Counted from the first letter of the stretch, positions 37,686 through 45,558 are shown. The stretch is 45,558 nt of DNA from an uncultured Collinsella sp. (GCA_958415625.1 CATYZI010000015.1:1-45558), one strand, 5' to 3'. Numbers and translations are program-made. Notes: generated by a model not told the origin, from the sequence alone.

Positions 37686-38225
37686 ATGGATGCCCGCAAA
37701 ACCAAAAGCCGCGCCGCTATTGTCACGGCATTTTCCGAGCTCCTTCGCGAGGAGGACTACGGCAAGATCACCGTCGGCGACATCATCGCGCGCGCTCACG
37801 TAGGCCGCGCGACATTCTACGGCCTCTTCAAGAGCAAGGATGACCTACTGTCCGAACTCGTGAGCGACATCTGCACCCACGCCCTCGACGACGATGGCAC
37901 ACCGCTCGATGATCCGCTCGTACAAGTCGAGCATATCCTCAACAACCTCTGGGAACGCCGCCAGGGCGTACGAGCCCTCGTAGCCGGCGCCGGCTCACGC
38001 GTCTTCGCCGACTGCTTACGCAAGACCATCATGTCACGAGCAGCCGAAACCGTCCCCAACGGCCCCCAAGGGCCCGCCGGCACCATGGACCGAAGCTTCC
38101 TACTACACCACATAGCCTCAAGCTTCGTAGGAATGGTCCAATGGTGGGCCTGGCATAACTTCCAAGCCCCAAAAGAGGACGTAGCCAAAGACTACCTATC
38201 AGCCATAAAACCCCTCTTCAACTAA
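37686..38225 (+). CDS. TetR/AcrR-family regulator
   Basis: A 179-residue TetR-type regulator with a clear N-terminal helix-turn-helix (ITVGDIIARAHVGRATFYGLFKSKDDLL) and a C-terminal helical domain resembling the TetR C-terminal domain found with lac-type sugar or drug genes (IASSFVGMVQWW). It starts 2 nt after larC and is probably translated by coupling, so it may regulate the lar genes. From about codon 130 the codons change to A-ending forms (CTA, ATA, TCA, GTA) unlike the rest of the window. The effector is unknown. Confidence 0.85.
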   Translation: MDARKTKSRAAIVTAFSELLREEDYGKITVGDIIARAHVGRATFYGLFKSKDDLLSELVSDICTHALDDDGTPLDDPLVQVEHILNNLWERRQGVRALVAGAGSRVFADCLRKTIMSRAAETVPNGPQGPAGTMDRSFLLHHIASSFVGMVQWWAWHNFQAPKEDVAKDYLSAIKPLFN

Positions 38226-38386
38226 GTAAGAAGCTCATCCCAAAGCATCGCCCCAACCCAAGCCGCCACGCATCCCAAAGTGTCATTCGCGCTTCAACAT
38301 CCATACCAGCAACAAGCCCCTCCCATCCAAATTCAGATATATGTTGGGTTGCTTGTACGAACGCAACAAAGACCCCACAGCTGTCC

Positions 38387-38497
38387 GCATGGGGTAACTT
38401 CCCAGCGCATTCCGCAGGACGAAAGAACCCCCGCCGCACGAAGTGCGCAGCGGGGGTTCTTTCATGTCCGAGGACGCGCTGGGAAGTTACCCCATGC
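38387..38497. repeat. Nested inverted-repeat element, copy 1
   Basis: The outer arms are 22 bp and perfect (38387-38408 with 38476-38497). The inner arms are 14 bp and perfect (38421-38434 with 38450-38463). At the tip is a 5-bp stem with a GAA loop (38435-38447). Between outer and inner stems are the conserved ATTCCGCA (left) and GAGGAC (right). It lies in the 38226-38525 convergent spacer between tetR and larD, where no other feature was recognised. See the matching copy at 40903-41029. Confidence 0.7.
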
Positions 38498-38525
38498 GGC
38501 CAGCGGACAACTATGTAGCCTTGGA

Positions 38526-39257
38526 CTAGAACATGCCCAAGAAACCATGCACAAACAGTGCGGCCAAAGCGGCACCGATAAACGGTGCGATGCCAGGAAC
38601 GAGCAGGCCGTACTTCCAGTTGTTGTCAGCCTTGTTCTTGATCGGCAGCACCTGATAAGCCATGCGAGGACCAAGGTCACGAGCCTGGTTCATGGCGAAG
38701 CCGGTGATGCCGCCCATGCCCATGCCAACAGCCCAAACAATCAGACCGACGCAGATGGCGAGCATCAGAACGTTCTCGCCGGCGCGGCTAGCGGCAGCAA
38801 GGATGGCACTGATGAACACAAAGGTGCAGATAGCCTCGCAGAAGAAGTTACGGACATAGTTCGTACCCTCGGTAGTGGGGTTGGTCGAGAAGATGTTGCG
38901 CTGGGCAATGGGGTCGACGACGCCCTCGGAAGCCTTGAACTCATCGGCATACATCAACCAAGCGATTACGGCGCCCACAAAGCCGCCGAGCATATCGGCA
39001 ATCATGAAGGGGATGCAGCTGCTCCACGGCACCAGGCCTACGATGCACTGGGCAAGCACCATAGCCGGGTTCATGCACACGGCGCCGCCAAAGACAAACA
39101 GGCAGACCGAGATGCCAAAAGACCAAGTGGTGATGGCAAACATATGGCCGGAGCCCTGATACTTGGTGCCCTTGAGCACGGTATCGCAGTGAACACCCAC
39201 GCCAAAGACGATCATGAGGGCAGTTGCGCCGAATTCGCAGAGGAGTTTGGTAAGCAT
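38526..39257 (-). CDS. larD: MIP-family channel, probable lactic acid channel LarD
   Basis: A 243-residue major intrinsic protein (aquaglyceroporin fold) with six hydrophobic helices. The first NPA loop is intact (VCMNPAMVL); the second reads NQARDLGPR instead of NPARD. It is encoded directly downstream of larA, 49 nt away, and the same arrangement in lactobacilli gives LarD, a lactic acid channel. Glycerol uptake is the alternative. The ATG at 39257 has a weak AAGG upstream. It ends against the nested repeat element, not a standard terminator. Confidence 0.85.
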   Translation of the reverse strand: MLTKLLCEFGATALMIVFGVGVHCDTVLKGTKYQGSGHMFAITTWSFGISVCLFVFGGAVCMNPAMVLAQCIVGLVPWSSCIPFMIADMLGGFVGAVIAWLMYADEFKASEGVVDPIAQRNIFSTNPTTEGTNYVRNFFCEAICTFVFISAILAAASRAGENVLMLAICVGLIVWAVGMGMGGITGFAMNQARDLGPRMAYQVLPIKNKADNNWKYGLLVPGIAPFIGAALAALFVHGFLGMF

Positions 39258-39306
39258 AAAACCTTATCTTTCTTGTCGGTTAAAAACGATTCGTTTAGGC
39301 CGCGTG

Positions 39307-40584
39307 CTAGTGCTGCGCGACGACAACGCCCAGGCCATCGGGAATAACGGCAACCTTGGCATCGGCACCCTTCATCTCAAAGGCGAGCTTGAGCGCCTCC
39401 TCGATAGTGTTGACCGGCGTCATGTGCATATCCTTGAGCATCTGGTGATCGCACAGGTCGGTGACCATGATCACGGGGTGATGCGCCAGGATGCGGGCAA
39501 AGATCTGGCTCGTCCACTGATCGGGCAGGGTCTCGTCCTTAGGACGGTCGATGCAGGCGCGCTCAAACTCTGCCGGATCGTTATCGGCGATGTTGTGATA
39601 GAAGCCCTCGCCACCGTGACCGTCGGCACAACCGGCGACGTCGATGATCACGCCGCCCTCGGGAAGCGTGGCCTCGGCAGCGCACATGCCCTTCACGGCC
39701 TGATAGATGTTCTGATCGAGCGGGTAGCCACCGTTGGTGGTGATGGCGATCTCGCACTCAACGGGCTCAACGCCGGCAAGGCTCTTCACGAACTCGCAGC
39801 CAGCCTCGTGCGCCTTGTGGATGTCGCCGGCAAAGGAGCCGATGACCTCGTGCTTGCCGTTAAGCACCACGTTGAGCACAAAAGCAAGGTGAGCCATCTC
39901 GGCGGCGGCGAACATGTCCTCGCTCACGTGGTTGTGGCACAGGTTGCCGGCACGCGAATGGGAATCGTTCACAAACTGACCGTTGTGGTTGTACATGATG
40001 GTCTTGTAGCTGGCGATGCCGGGCAGCACGGACTTGCGGCTGCCAGAGAAACCGGCAAAGAAGTGCGGCTCAATAAAGCCCTCGGCAAGCAGCAGATCGC
40101 AATCGGCGGCAATCTTGTTGATGATGCACTCGCCACCAGAAGGCAGGGTGCCGATCTTTTTCATCATGCTGTCGTCAGTCGCGACATGCATGACGATCTC
40201 CTCGTTAGCGACGATCTCCTCGCCGTACTTGTTAACGAGTTCCTCGTGCGTCGAGGGGCGATGCATGCCGGTCGCGACCAGGATGCGCACACGTGCCTCA
40301 GGAGCGGCAGCGTGGATGTGATGCAGCAGAATAGGCATCGTCACACGCGAGGGAACGGGACGCGTGTGGTCGGAGCTAATGATGACGATATCCTTCTTGC
40401 CAGCACAAAGCTCCTCGAGCGAAGGCGAGCCATAAGGGTTGGCAAGTGACTCCTCTACCAGCTCTTCCTGAGATTTTGTAGTCTTAAACTCGTTTTGATG
40501 ACCTTCCATCACACCCGCGAAGTTCTTATCCTCGAGCTCCAGATGCAACGTTTTGTGGTCAAACGGCAATTCACATTCAAACAA
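39307..40584 (-). CDS. larA: Lactate racemase LarA family, nickel-pincer enzyme
   Basis: A LarA-family protein of about 425 residues interconverts D- and L-lactate or a related 2-hydroxyacid using the nickel-pincer nucleotide. SSDHTRPVPS is near the N-terminus. TGMHRPST has the first catalytic His, and EPHFFAGFSGSRKSVLPG has the second His and the Lys that bonds the cofactor. The frame is open to an ATG at 40608, but AAAGGAAGAGG lies inside it, 10 nt before an in-frame TTG at 40584. I chose the TTG, with the ATG as the alternative. Members of this family differ in substrate, so lactate is likely but not certain. Confidence 0.9.
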   Translation of the reverse strand: MFECELPFDHKTLHLELEDKNFAGVMEGHQNEFKTTKSQEELVEESLANPYGSPSLEELCAGKKDIVIISSDHTRPVPSRVTMPILLHHIHAAAPEARVRILVATGMHRPSTHEELVNKYGEEIVANEEIVMHVATDDSMMKKIGTLPSGGECIINKIAADCDLLLAEGFIEPHFFAGFSGSRKSVLPGIASYKTIMYNHNGQFVNDSHSRAGNLCHNHVSEDMFAAAEMAHLAFVLNVVLNGKHEVIGSFAGDIHKAHEAGCEFVKSLAGVEPVECEIAITTNGGYPLDQNIYQAVKGMCAAEATLPEGGVIIDVAGCADGHGGEGFYHNIADNDPAEFERACIDRPKDETLPDQWTSQIFARILAHHPVIMVTDLCDHQMLKDMHMTPVNTIEEALKLAFEMKGADAKVAVIPDGLGVVVAQH

Positions 40585-40743
40585 TGACGAGCGCCCTCTT
40601 CCTTTCATCTAACACACTAGATAAACCGTAGGAAGGATACGCCGCTCACCGATAACAACCAACCACCCACCAACCCGTTAACAAAACGCTCACAATTGAC
40701 AAGTACAAAAAGGCGGCCGCAGCCCAAAAAGGAACCACGACCG

Positions 40744-40866
40744 CCGTCCAAAACGTGCGAAGCGCCAAATGCATCTCAATCCCGACCGATAAGGCGCTAG
40801 GCGCGAAGCGCCGCACGCGCCGCTGGGACAGATCCCCATCCAAAACGCGCGAAGCGCGCCATTCTT
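40744..40866. repeat. Short direct repeats with GAA-loop mini hairpins
   Basis: TCCAAAACGTGCGAAGCGC (40747) recurs as TCCAAAACGCGCGAAGCGC (40839), each followed by similar bases to a CCCG. A third GGCGC-GAA-GCGCC lies at about 40799. These form tiny stems with GAA loops, like the tips of the two nested elements. They are part of the 40609-41052 larA-ppc spacer, which has no gene. Confidence 0.45.
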
Positions 40867-40902
40867 CTCTCAGCCCGTAATCCGCAGAAGACCGAAGACG
40901 AA

Positions 40903-41029
40903 GGGCCCCGATGGGTTTCCCTCTGAGCGCATTCCGCAGCACGAAGCCCCCTTATCCGCAGCTCCGAAGGAGCAGGATAAGGGGGCTTCAAGTGCGAGGA
41001 CGCGCTCAGAGGGAAACCCATCGGGGCCC
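40903..41029. repeat. Nested inverted-repeat element, copy 2
   Basis: The outer arms are 28 bp and perfect (40903-40930 with 41002-41029). The inner arms are 15 bp and perfect (40943-40957 with 40975-40989). At the tip is a 5-bp stem with a GAA loop (40961-40973). The same ATTCCGCA and GAGGAC loop sequences as in the copy at 38387-38497 are present, but the stems differ in sequence. It begins 24 nt past the ppc stop codon. Confidence 0.75.
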
Positions 41030-41052
41030 GGCGAGAGCCACAGGGCTATCTA

Positions 41053-43878
41053 TTACCCCGTGTTTTGCAGTCCTGCCGAGACGCCGGTCACAGTCGAAAG
41101 AATCAGGCTCATGTACTCGGCCTTCTTCTCCTCGGCCATCTCGTCCTGGTTCATGCGCACCTCGCGAAGGGCGCGGACCTGGGCGATGGACAGGGCGTCG
41201 ACGTAGGGGTTACGCACGCGGACGGCGCAGCCGAGCACGCGACGACGCTGCAGCGGCCATTCGTCACCGACGATGGCAAGGACCCACTTACGGGTGAGCT
41301 GCATCTCGGTAAAGACCTTCTCGGACAGATCCTGGCGATCGCCCAGGTGCAGGTACATCTTGGCGATGCGCTGGTCGGTCTTGGCGATCGACATCTCGAT
41401 GTTGTCGATAAAGGTGCGGAAGAACGGCCACTCCTGGTAGGCAGCCTTAAGCTGGTCCAGATCGCCAAACTGCTCGCAGGCGGTGCCCAGGCCGTACCAA
41501 GCGGCCAGGTTAATGCGCGCCTGGCTCCAGCTGAAGATCCACGGAATGGTACGCAGGTCGTCGAGCGACTTGGCACCCAGACCGCGCTTGGCCGGGCGCG
41601 AGCCAATCGGCAGCAGACCGACCTCGGTCAGCGGCGTCACGGTCGAGAACCACGGTGTAAAGTCCTCGGTGTTCAGCAGGTCCAGATAGCGCTCGTGGCT
41701 TACGGCGTTGAGCTTCTCGGCCATATCCCAGAACTTCTGCGTGGTCTCGGTGTTGGTCTTCTCGACGCTCGGGGCCGACTGCAAAAGCGTTGCGGCGGCA
41801 ACGGACTCAACATGGCGCTGAGCCAGCGTGCGGTTGCCGTAACGGGCAAAGATGACCTCGCCCTGCTCGGTGAGCTTAAAGAAGCAGTTGACCGAACCCT
41901 TGGGCTGCGCCAGCACGGCCTTGTTGGCCGGGCCGCCACCACGGCCCACGGCACCGCCGCGACCGTGCATGAGCACCAGGTCGATATCGTTCTTCTCGGC
42001 CCACTTGGCAATGCGCTCCTGCGCGGAGTGCAGCGCGAGCATGGCCGTGGTAGGACCGGCATCCTTGGAGGAGTCGGAATAGCCCAGCATGACCTCCATG
42101 CGGCGGTTGGTCTGGGCAAGGCGCTTTTGCACCACGGGCAGCGTAAGCATCTGGTCGAGCACGTCGACGCAGCCCTCGAGGTCCTCGAGCTGCTCGAACA
42201 GCGGGATCACGTCGAGCTCGGGCACGTCCTCCTCGTGCGCAAAGGACAGGTGGGCAAGCTCAAAGACGTCGGCCACATGCTGAGCGCTCTTGGTGAACGA
42301 GATGATGTAGCGGTGCGCCATCTTCTTGCCGTAGCGCTTTTGGATGGAGCCGATAGCGCGGAAGGTGTCGATGACCTCGCGCGTCATGGGCTGCAAATCA
42401 CCATGGATACCGTTCTCGTGAATATCCTTGAGGGCGCGGGCGTGCACCACGGAGTGCTGACGGAACTCCATCTCGACCATATGGAAGCCGAAGGACTCGA
42501 CCTGCCAGATGATGGTCTGGACCGGGCCGTAGGCAGCACGGACGGCACCGCAGGCGGCCAGCGAGCGCTGAACGACACGCAGGTCATCCAAGAACTCGTC
42601 TGCGCTGTGGTACATGGTGTCGGTGATGCGACGCACGGTGGCGTTCAGACGGTCGGCCATGACGAGCATGACGGCGCGATGCGGCTCGTGCTCGGAGATC
42701 AGCTCAGCGCGTGCGGTGTACTGGGTGCTCATCTCGACCTGATGGTTCCACAGGTTGATGAGCTCGGCAGACGGCTTGCTGTAGGTGGCCTCGAGCGTCA
42801 GGTTGCGGCCGATGCGGCGGCACTTGTCCTCGAGCTTGAGCACCATGTGAGTGAAGTACTTGGCGGCGACCTCGCGGCTCACCTTGGCGGTGACGTTGGG
42901 GTTACCGTCGCGGTCGGAACCGATCCAGCTGCCGGGATGGAAAAACGCCGGGCACAGCGGCGGCACGGTACCGGCCTTGTCGCCCAGCACCCAGTCGTCA
43001 AAGCGACGATAGATGACGGGGATGACGTCGAACAGCGTGTTATCGAAGATGTCGATGATGGTATCGGCTTCCTCGACCGGCGTGGGCTTCTTGAGCGCGA
43101 TGGGGCTCGTACGCACCAGGGCGTCGATCTCCTGCAGCATATGGCGCTCGTTCTCCACCAGGTCGGAGCCGCCCAGACGCGGACGCTCCTCCAGCAGATT
43201 GGAGATACGGCGAATCTTGCCCTCGACGGCCTTGCGACGGGCCTCGGTGGGATGTGCGGTAAAGACAGGGTGGAACTCGAGCTTGCTGAGCAGCTCGTTG
43301 GCGCCATCGACACCCATCTCGTTTACCAACTGGTGATAGGCGACGGTGAGCTCGTTGGCGGGATCGACCTCGGTATCGGTCGATGCGCCGGCCTCGCGCT
43401 CGCGCAGCTGCGCCACACGGTAGTTCTCCTCCGACAGGTTTGCCAGGTGGAAGAAGCTCGTAAAGGCGCGAACGATGACCTGCTGCTTATCGAGCGGCAG
43501 GCTGTCGATCAAATCGACGACCTCACGGAATGCCACGGCGGTGGGCTCGTCGGCGGTGGGCACGCCCTGCTCGTCGACGGCCTCGTCGGCAGCGCGGGTA
43601 CCGGGGTTGCCGGCATTGGCCACAATCTCGGCCGACAGGATCTTGTCGAACAGGTCCGCAATCTCAGGATCATACTCGCTAAGCACACGACGCTCCAGGC
43701 GCAGGAACAGCGCCAGATTGTCGCGCAGCTCCTCGGGGATCTCGATCTCGGCGAGACGCTCCCTGGACTCGGCATTCGAGCCGATTCGGTTAACGAGGCG
43801 GTTGACCACGGCAGCGACGCGCGCCGCGGCTTCGGGTACAGACTGGTTGCTTAGGTTCTCAGCCACGTTTCCTCCCAT
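41053..43878 (-). CDS. ppc: Phosphoenolpyruvate carboxylase
   Basis: A 941-residue enzyme makes oxaloacetate from PEP and bicarbonate. Family motifs are in order: VFTAHPTEARR with the catalytic His, GSWIGSDRDGNPNVT, MEFRQHSVVH, GYSDSSKDAGP and LMHGRGGAVGRGGGP, and it ends in the typical QNTG. The ATG at 43878 has AGGAGG almost touching it; a GTG at 43866 with GGAGG four nt upstream is an alternative start. It is longer than the E. coli enzyme (883) because of an acidic N-terminal insertion around residues 90-120. It lies downstream of hisS with a terminator between. Confidence 0.96.
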   Translation of the reverse strand: MGGNVAENLSNQSVPEAAARVAAVVNRLVNRIGSNAESRERLAEIEIPEELRDNLALFLRLERRVLSEYDPEIADLFDKILSAEIVANAGNPGTRAADEAVDEQGVPTADEPTAVAFREVVDLIDSLPLDKQQVIVRAFTSFFHLANLSEENYRVAQLREREAGASTDTEVDPANELTVAYHQLVNEMGVDGANELLSKLEFHPVFTAHPTEARRKAVEGKIRRISNLLEERPRLGGSDLVENERHMLQEIDALVRTSPIALKKPTPVEEADTIIDIFDNTLFDVIPVIYRRFDDWVLGDKAGTVPPLCPAFFHPGSWIGSDRDGNPNVTAKVSREVAAKYFTHMVLKLEDKCRRIGRNLTLEATYSKPSAELINLWNHQVEMSTQYTARAELISEHEPHRAVMLVMADRLNATVRRITDTMYHSADEFLDDLRVVQRSLAACGAVRAAYGPVQTIIWQVESFGFHMVEMEFRQHSVVHARALKDIHENGIHGDLQPMTREVIDTFRAIGSIQKRYGKKMAHRYIISFTKSAQHVADVFELAHLSFAHEEDVPELDVIPLFEQLEDLEGCVDVLDQMLTLPVVQKRLAQTNRRMEVMLGYSDSSKDAGPTTAMLALHSAQERIAKWAEKNDIDLVLMHGRGGAVGRGGGPANKAVLAQPKGSVNCFFKLTEQGEVIFARYGNRTLAQRHVESVAAATLLQSAPSVEKTNTETTQKFWDMAEKLNAVSHERYLDLLNTEDFTPWFSTVTPLTEVGLLPIGSRPAKRGLGAKSLDDLRTIPWIFSWSQARINLAAWYGLGTACEQFGDLDQLKAAYQEWPFFRTFIDNIEMSIAKTDQRIAKMYLHLGDRQDLSEKVFTEMQLTRKWVLAIVGDEWPLQRRRVLGCAVRVRNPYVDALSIAQVRALREVRMNQDEMAEEKKAEYMSLILSTVTGVSAGLQNTG

Positions 43879-43926
43879 TCCTCCTTCTATGCACGTAACA
43901 TGCGGTATTCATTATAGGCGCTTGCG

Positions 43927-43970
43927 AAATACTTTCGATACTGATTGCGCTTTACCACACAAAAGTATTT
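43927..43970. promoter_or_regulatory. Inverted repeat in the ppc promoter region
   Basis: Perfect 9-bp arms AAATACTTT (43927-43935) and AAAGTATTT (43962-43970), 26 nt apart and about 50 nt upstream of ppc. It may be an operator; no family is suggested by the sequence. Confidence 0.25.
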
Positions 43971-44030
43971 TCTGCATTGCAAGGGTTTTTGCTCTAAATG
44001 GTCGTATTTCTCGGTGGACGGCATACACAA

Positions 44031-44066
44031 ACGGGGGCATTCCGCATAAATGCGAAACACCCCCGT
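44031..44066 (-). terminator. Terminator after hisS
   Basis: The outer arms ACGGGGG and CCCCCGT enclose a second small stem (CGCAT and ATGCG), about 58 nt past the hisS stop codon, with a weak T stretch on the minus strand. The loop includes ATTCCGCA, the same octamer as in the nested repeats. Confidence 0.55.
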
Positions 44067-44123
44067 AACAATCGCTCGCAATGGACGGGACACTCAAGCG
44101 GGTCCGCAGCTCAAAAAGATGCG

Positions 44124-45437
44124 CTACAGGCGCTCGCGAACCACCCCGACCACGTTGGCCAGATCGACGAGAACCTCGTCATGGCTCTGCATGTCGCGTA
44201 CCTTGACCTTGCCGGCGGCAAGCTCGTCGCCACCCAGGACCAGGATGAGCTTAGCGCCCACCTTGTCGGCCTGCTTAAACTGAGCCTTGAGCGAACGGCC
44301 CTGATAGTCTGCCTCGGTCACGATGCCCGCGGCGCGAAGCTCCTGCGTAATGACAAAGACGTTCTGGCGCAACTCCTTGCCGGCATTGGCGACGTAGACG
44401 CACGGGGCCTCATCGGCACCCAGGTCGCTGCCAAAGGCCTGCAGGGCCAGCAGGGCGCGCTCAAAACCGACGGCGAAGCCGACGCCGGCCGTGGGCTTGC
44501 CGCCCTCGAGCTCGACCAAGCCGTCGTAGCGGCCGCCGCCACCGATGGAGCCGACGCCGGCACCGGGAGCCTCGACCTCAAAGACGGTGCGGGTGTAGTA
44601 GTCCAGACCACGCACCAGGGTGGGATCCTCGACATACTCGATACCGGCGGCATCCAGATAGCGCTTGACCTGCTCGTAGTGCTCGCGGCACTCGTCGCAC
44701 AGGTTGTCGCCCATCAGCGGCGCGTCGGCCATGATCTCGCGGCAGTGGTCGTTCTTGCAGTCGAAGGCGCGCAGCGGGTTGAGCTCGGCGCGCTCGCGGC
44801 ACTCGTCACACATCTCGTCAGCGTGATCGAGGATAAACTGCTTGACCTGCTCGCGGTAAGCCGGACGGCACTGAGCGTCGCCCATCGAGTTAATGAGCAG
44901 ACGGAGCTTGGAAAGATCGAAGCCCAGGCGCTTGTAGAACTCCATGAGCATGATGATGCACTCGGCGTCTGCCGCCGGATCGGGAGCGCCGAGCCACTCG
45001 ATACCCACCTGGTGGAACTGACGCAGGCGGCCCTTCTGGGGACGCTCGCCGCGGAACATGGCCTCGGCGTAGTAAGCCTTAAACGGCGTGGAGCCCTGGG
45101 GCACCAGGTTGTTCTCCACGACTGCGCGCACCACACCGGCCGTGCCCTCGGGACGAAGCGCCAGGCGCTGCTTGGGCTTGAGTTTTGTGTCGGTGCCCTC
45201 GGTAAAGACGCGCTCCAGGTTGGCGCCGCTAAAGACGCGGAACATCTCCTTGCGCACGACGTCGGTCGACTGGCCGATGCCGTGGACAAAGACGTCCACC
45301 TGCTCGATCGCGGGCGTCTCGATGGGTTTAAAACCAAACGGCTCGAACACGCCGGCAGCGATCTGCTGCATCTTTTGCCAAGCGCGCATCTCGGCGCCGA
45401 TAAGGTCGCGGGTTCCCTCCGCCTTCTGTGCCTGCAT
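44124..45437 (-). CDS. hisS: Histidyl-tRNA synthetase
   Basis: A 437-residue class II synthetase charges tRNA-His. Near the N-terminus is KAEGTRDLIGAEM. Motif 2 covers MFRGERPQKGRLRQFHQVGIEWLG, the HisA signature is LVRGLDYYTRTVFEVE, and motif 3 is AVGFERALLAL. A C-terminal anticodon-binding domain follows. A Cys-rich insertion (CDECRERAEL, CKNDHC, CDECREHYE) in the middle is seen in many actinobacterial and Gram-positive members. The ATG at 45437 follows GAAAGG; a TTG two codons earlier is less likely. It is the last gene before the poor-quality contig end. Confidence 0.95.
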   Translation of the reverse strand: MQAQKAEGTRDLIGAEMRAWQKMQQIAAGVFEPFGFKPIETPAIEQVDVFVHGIGQSTDVVRKEMFRVFSGANLERVFTEGTDTKLKPKQRLALRPEGTAGVVRAVVENNLVPQGSTPFKAYYAEAMFRGERPQKGRLRQFHQVGIEWLGAPDPAADAECIIMLMEFYKRLGFDLSKLRLLINSMGDAQCRPAYREQVKQFILDHADEMCDECRERAELNPLRAFDCKNDHCREIMADAPLMGDNLCDECREHYEQVKRYLDAAGIEYVEDPTLVRGLDYYTRTVFEVEAPGAGVGSIGGGGRYDGLVELEGGKPTAGVGFAVGFERALLALQAFGSDLGADEAPCVYVANAGKELRQNVFVITQELRAAGIVTEADYQGRSLKAQFKQADKVGAKLILVLGGDELAAGKVKVRDMQSHDEVLVDLANVVGVVRERL

Positions 45438-45510
45438 GGGCAAACACCTTTCTTTTGTATCGCGTCATAGGTAGTGGACATTATACGGCACAAAGCAGCA
45501 ACGCGGCGGC

Positions 45511-45549
45511 GGGGGGGGGGGCAACACCGGGGGGGGGGGGGGGGGGGGG
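45511..45549. other. G homopolymer runs at the contig end
   Basis: Runs of 11 G (45511-45521) and 21 G (45529-45549) separated by CAACACC. Such runs at a contig end usually reflect sequencing or assembly artefacts rather than biology. Bases after about 45500 should not be trusted. Confidence 0.8.
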
Positions 45550-45558
45550 CAAGACCCC

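Noticed and set aside
38387..38497. Reading the nested inverted repeat simply as a terminator of tetR and larD
   Set aside because: The inner hairpin could terminate, but there is no T run. A simple terminator does not explain the long outer arms or the shared loop sequences with the second copy.
38280..39347. A 355-codon plus-strand frame opposite larD
   Set aside because: Shadow of larD that also spans the nested inverted repeat.
41065..43854. A 929-codon plus-strand frame opposite ppc
   Set aside because: It mirrors ppc codons, with repetitive His/Leu/Gly/Val-rich nonsense composition. ppc on the other strand has all its motifs.

Overview
The window is about 45.6 kb of GC-rich bacterial DNA. 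It most resembles an anaerobic gut actinobacterium of the Coriobacteriia, and Collinsella or a close relative is my best guess. That guess rests on strong G/C-ending codon use, a GlnR-like OmpR-family regulator beside glnA, FeoA/FeoA/FeoB with a small Cys-rich partner, a complete pectin and hexuronate pathway, and a lactate racemase (lar) cluster. No tRNA, rRNA, CRISPR array or intact transposase was seen. The right end stops in two long G runs and looks like a poor contig end.

Layout. 1-3850 carries a membrane-anchored HtrA protease, a GlnR-like regulator and glutamine synthetase. 3980-7220 carries a KdgR-like LacI repressor divergent from kdgK and eda, the last two steps of uronate breakdown. 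7230-8710 is a repeat-rich spacer with a GntR regulator. 8710-10430 holds a KduD-type dehydrogenase and an RpiB-family (DhuI-like) isomerase. 10570-22552 is a long leftward run: a GPH-family sugar transporter, GH28 polygalacturonase, a pectin methylesterase fused to an alpha/beta-hydrolase, an SGNH esterase, a GH105 unsaturated uronyl hydrolase, a sugar isomerase, and two flavin/Fe-S oxidoreductases. 22930-27533 is uxaCBA, followed by a second LacI regulator. 29200-32550 is a ferrous iron uptake operon. 32785-35873 holds HPr, aspS and serB. 35988-40608 is a lactate racemase locus (larB, larC, tetR on plus; larA, larD on minus). 41050-45437 is ppc and hisS.

How the genes work together. None of the pectin enzymes has a signal peptide, so the model is uptake of pectin oligosaccharides by the GPH transporter followed by cytoplasmic de-esterification (CE8 fusion, SGNH) and depolymerisation (GH28, GH105). 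Galacturonate then goes through UxaC, UxaB and UxaA to 2-keto-3-deoxygluconate (KDG). Unsaturated uronate goes through the DhuI-like isomerase and the KduD-type reductase to the same KDG. KdgK and Eda convert KDG to pyruvate and glyceraldehyde-3-phosphate. Four promoters (kduD, GH105, the transporter, uxaC) share a palindrome centred on TGAACGTTCA. This is probably the operator of the LacI protein at 27993-29072. The kdgK promoter has different LacI-type operators, likely for the adjacent KdgR-like repressor.

The most unusual non-coding features are two nested inverted repeats (38387-38497 and 40903-41029). Their stems differ in sequence but stay perfectly paired, while a short internal loop is conserved. 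Others are a 24-bp inverted-repeat, MITE-like element at 27773-27963, a dispersed palindromic repeat family (three copies), and a perfect 17-bp hairpin in the kdgK leader.
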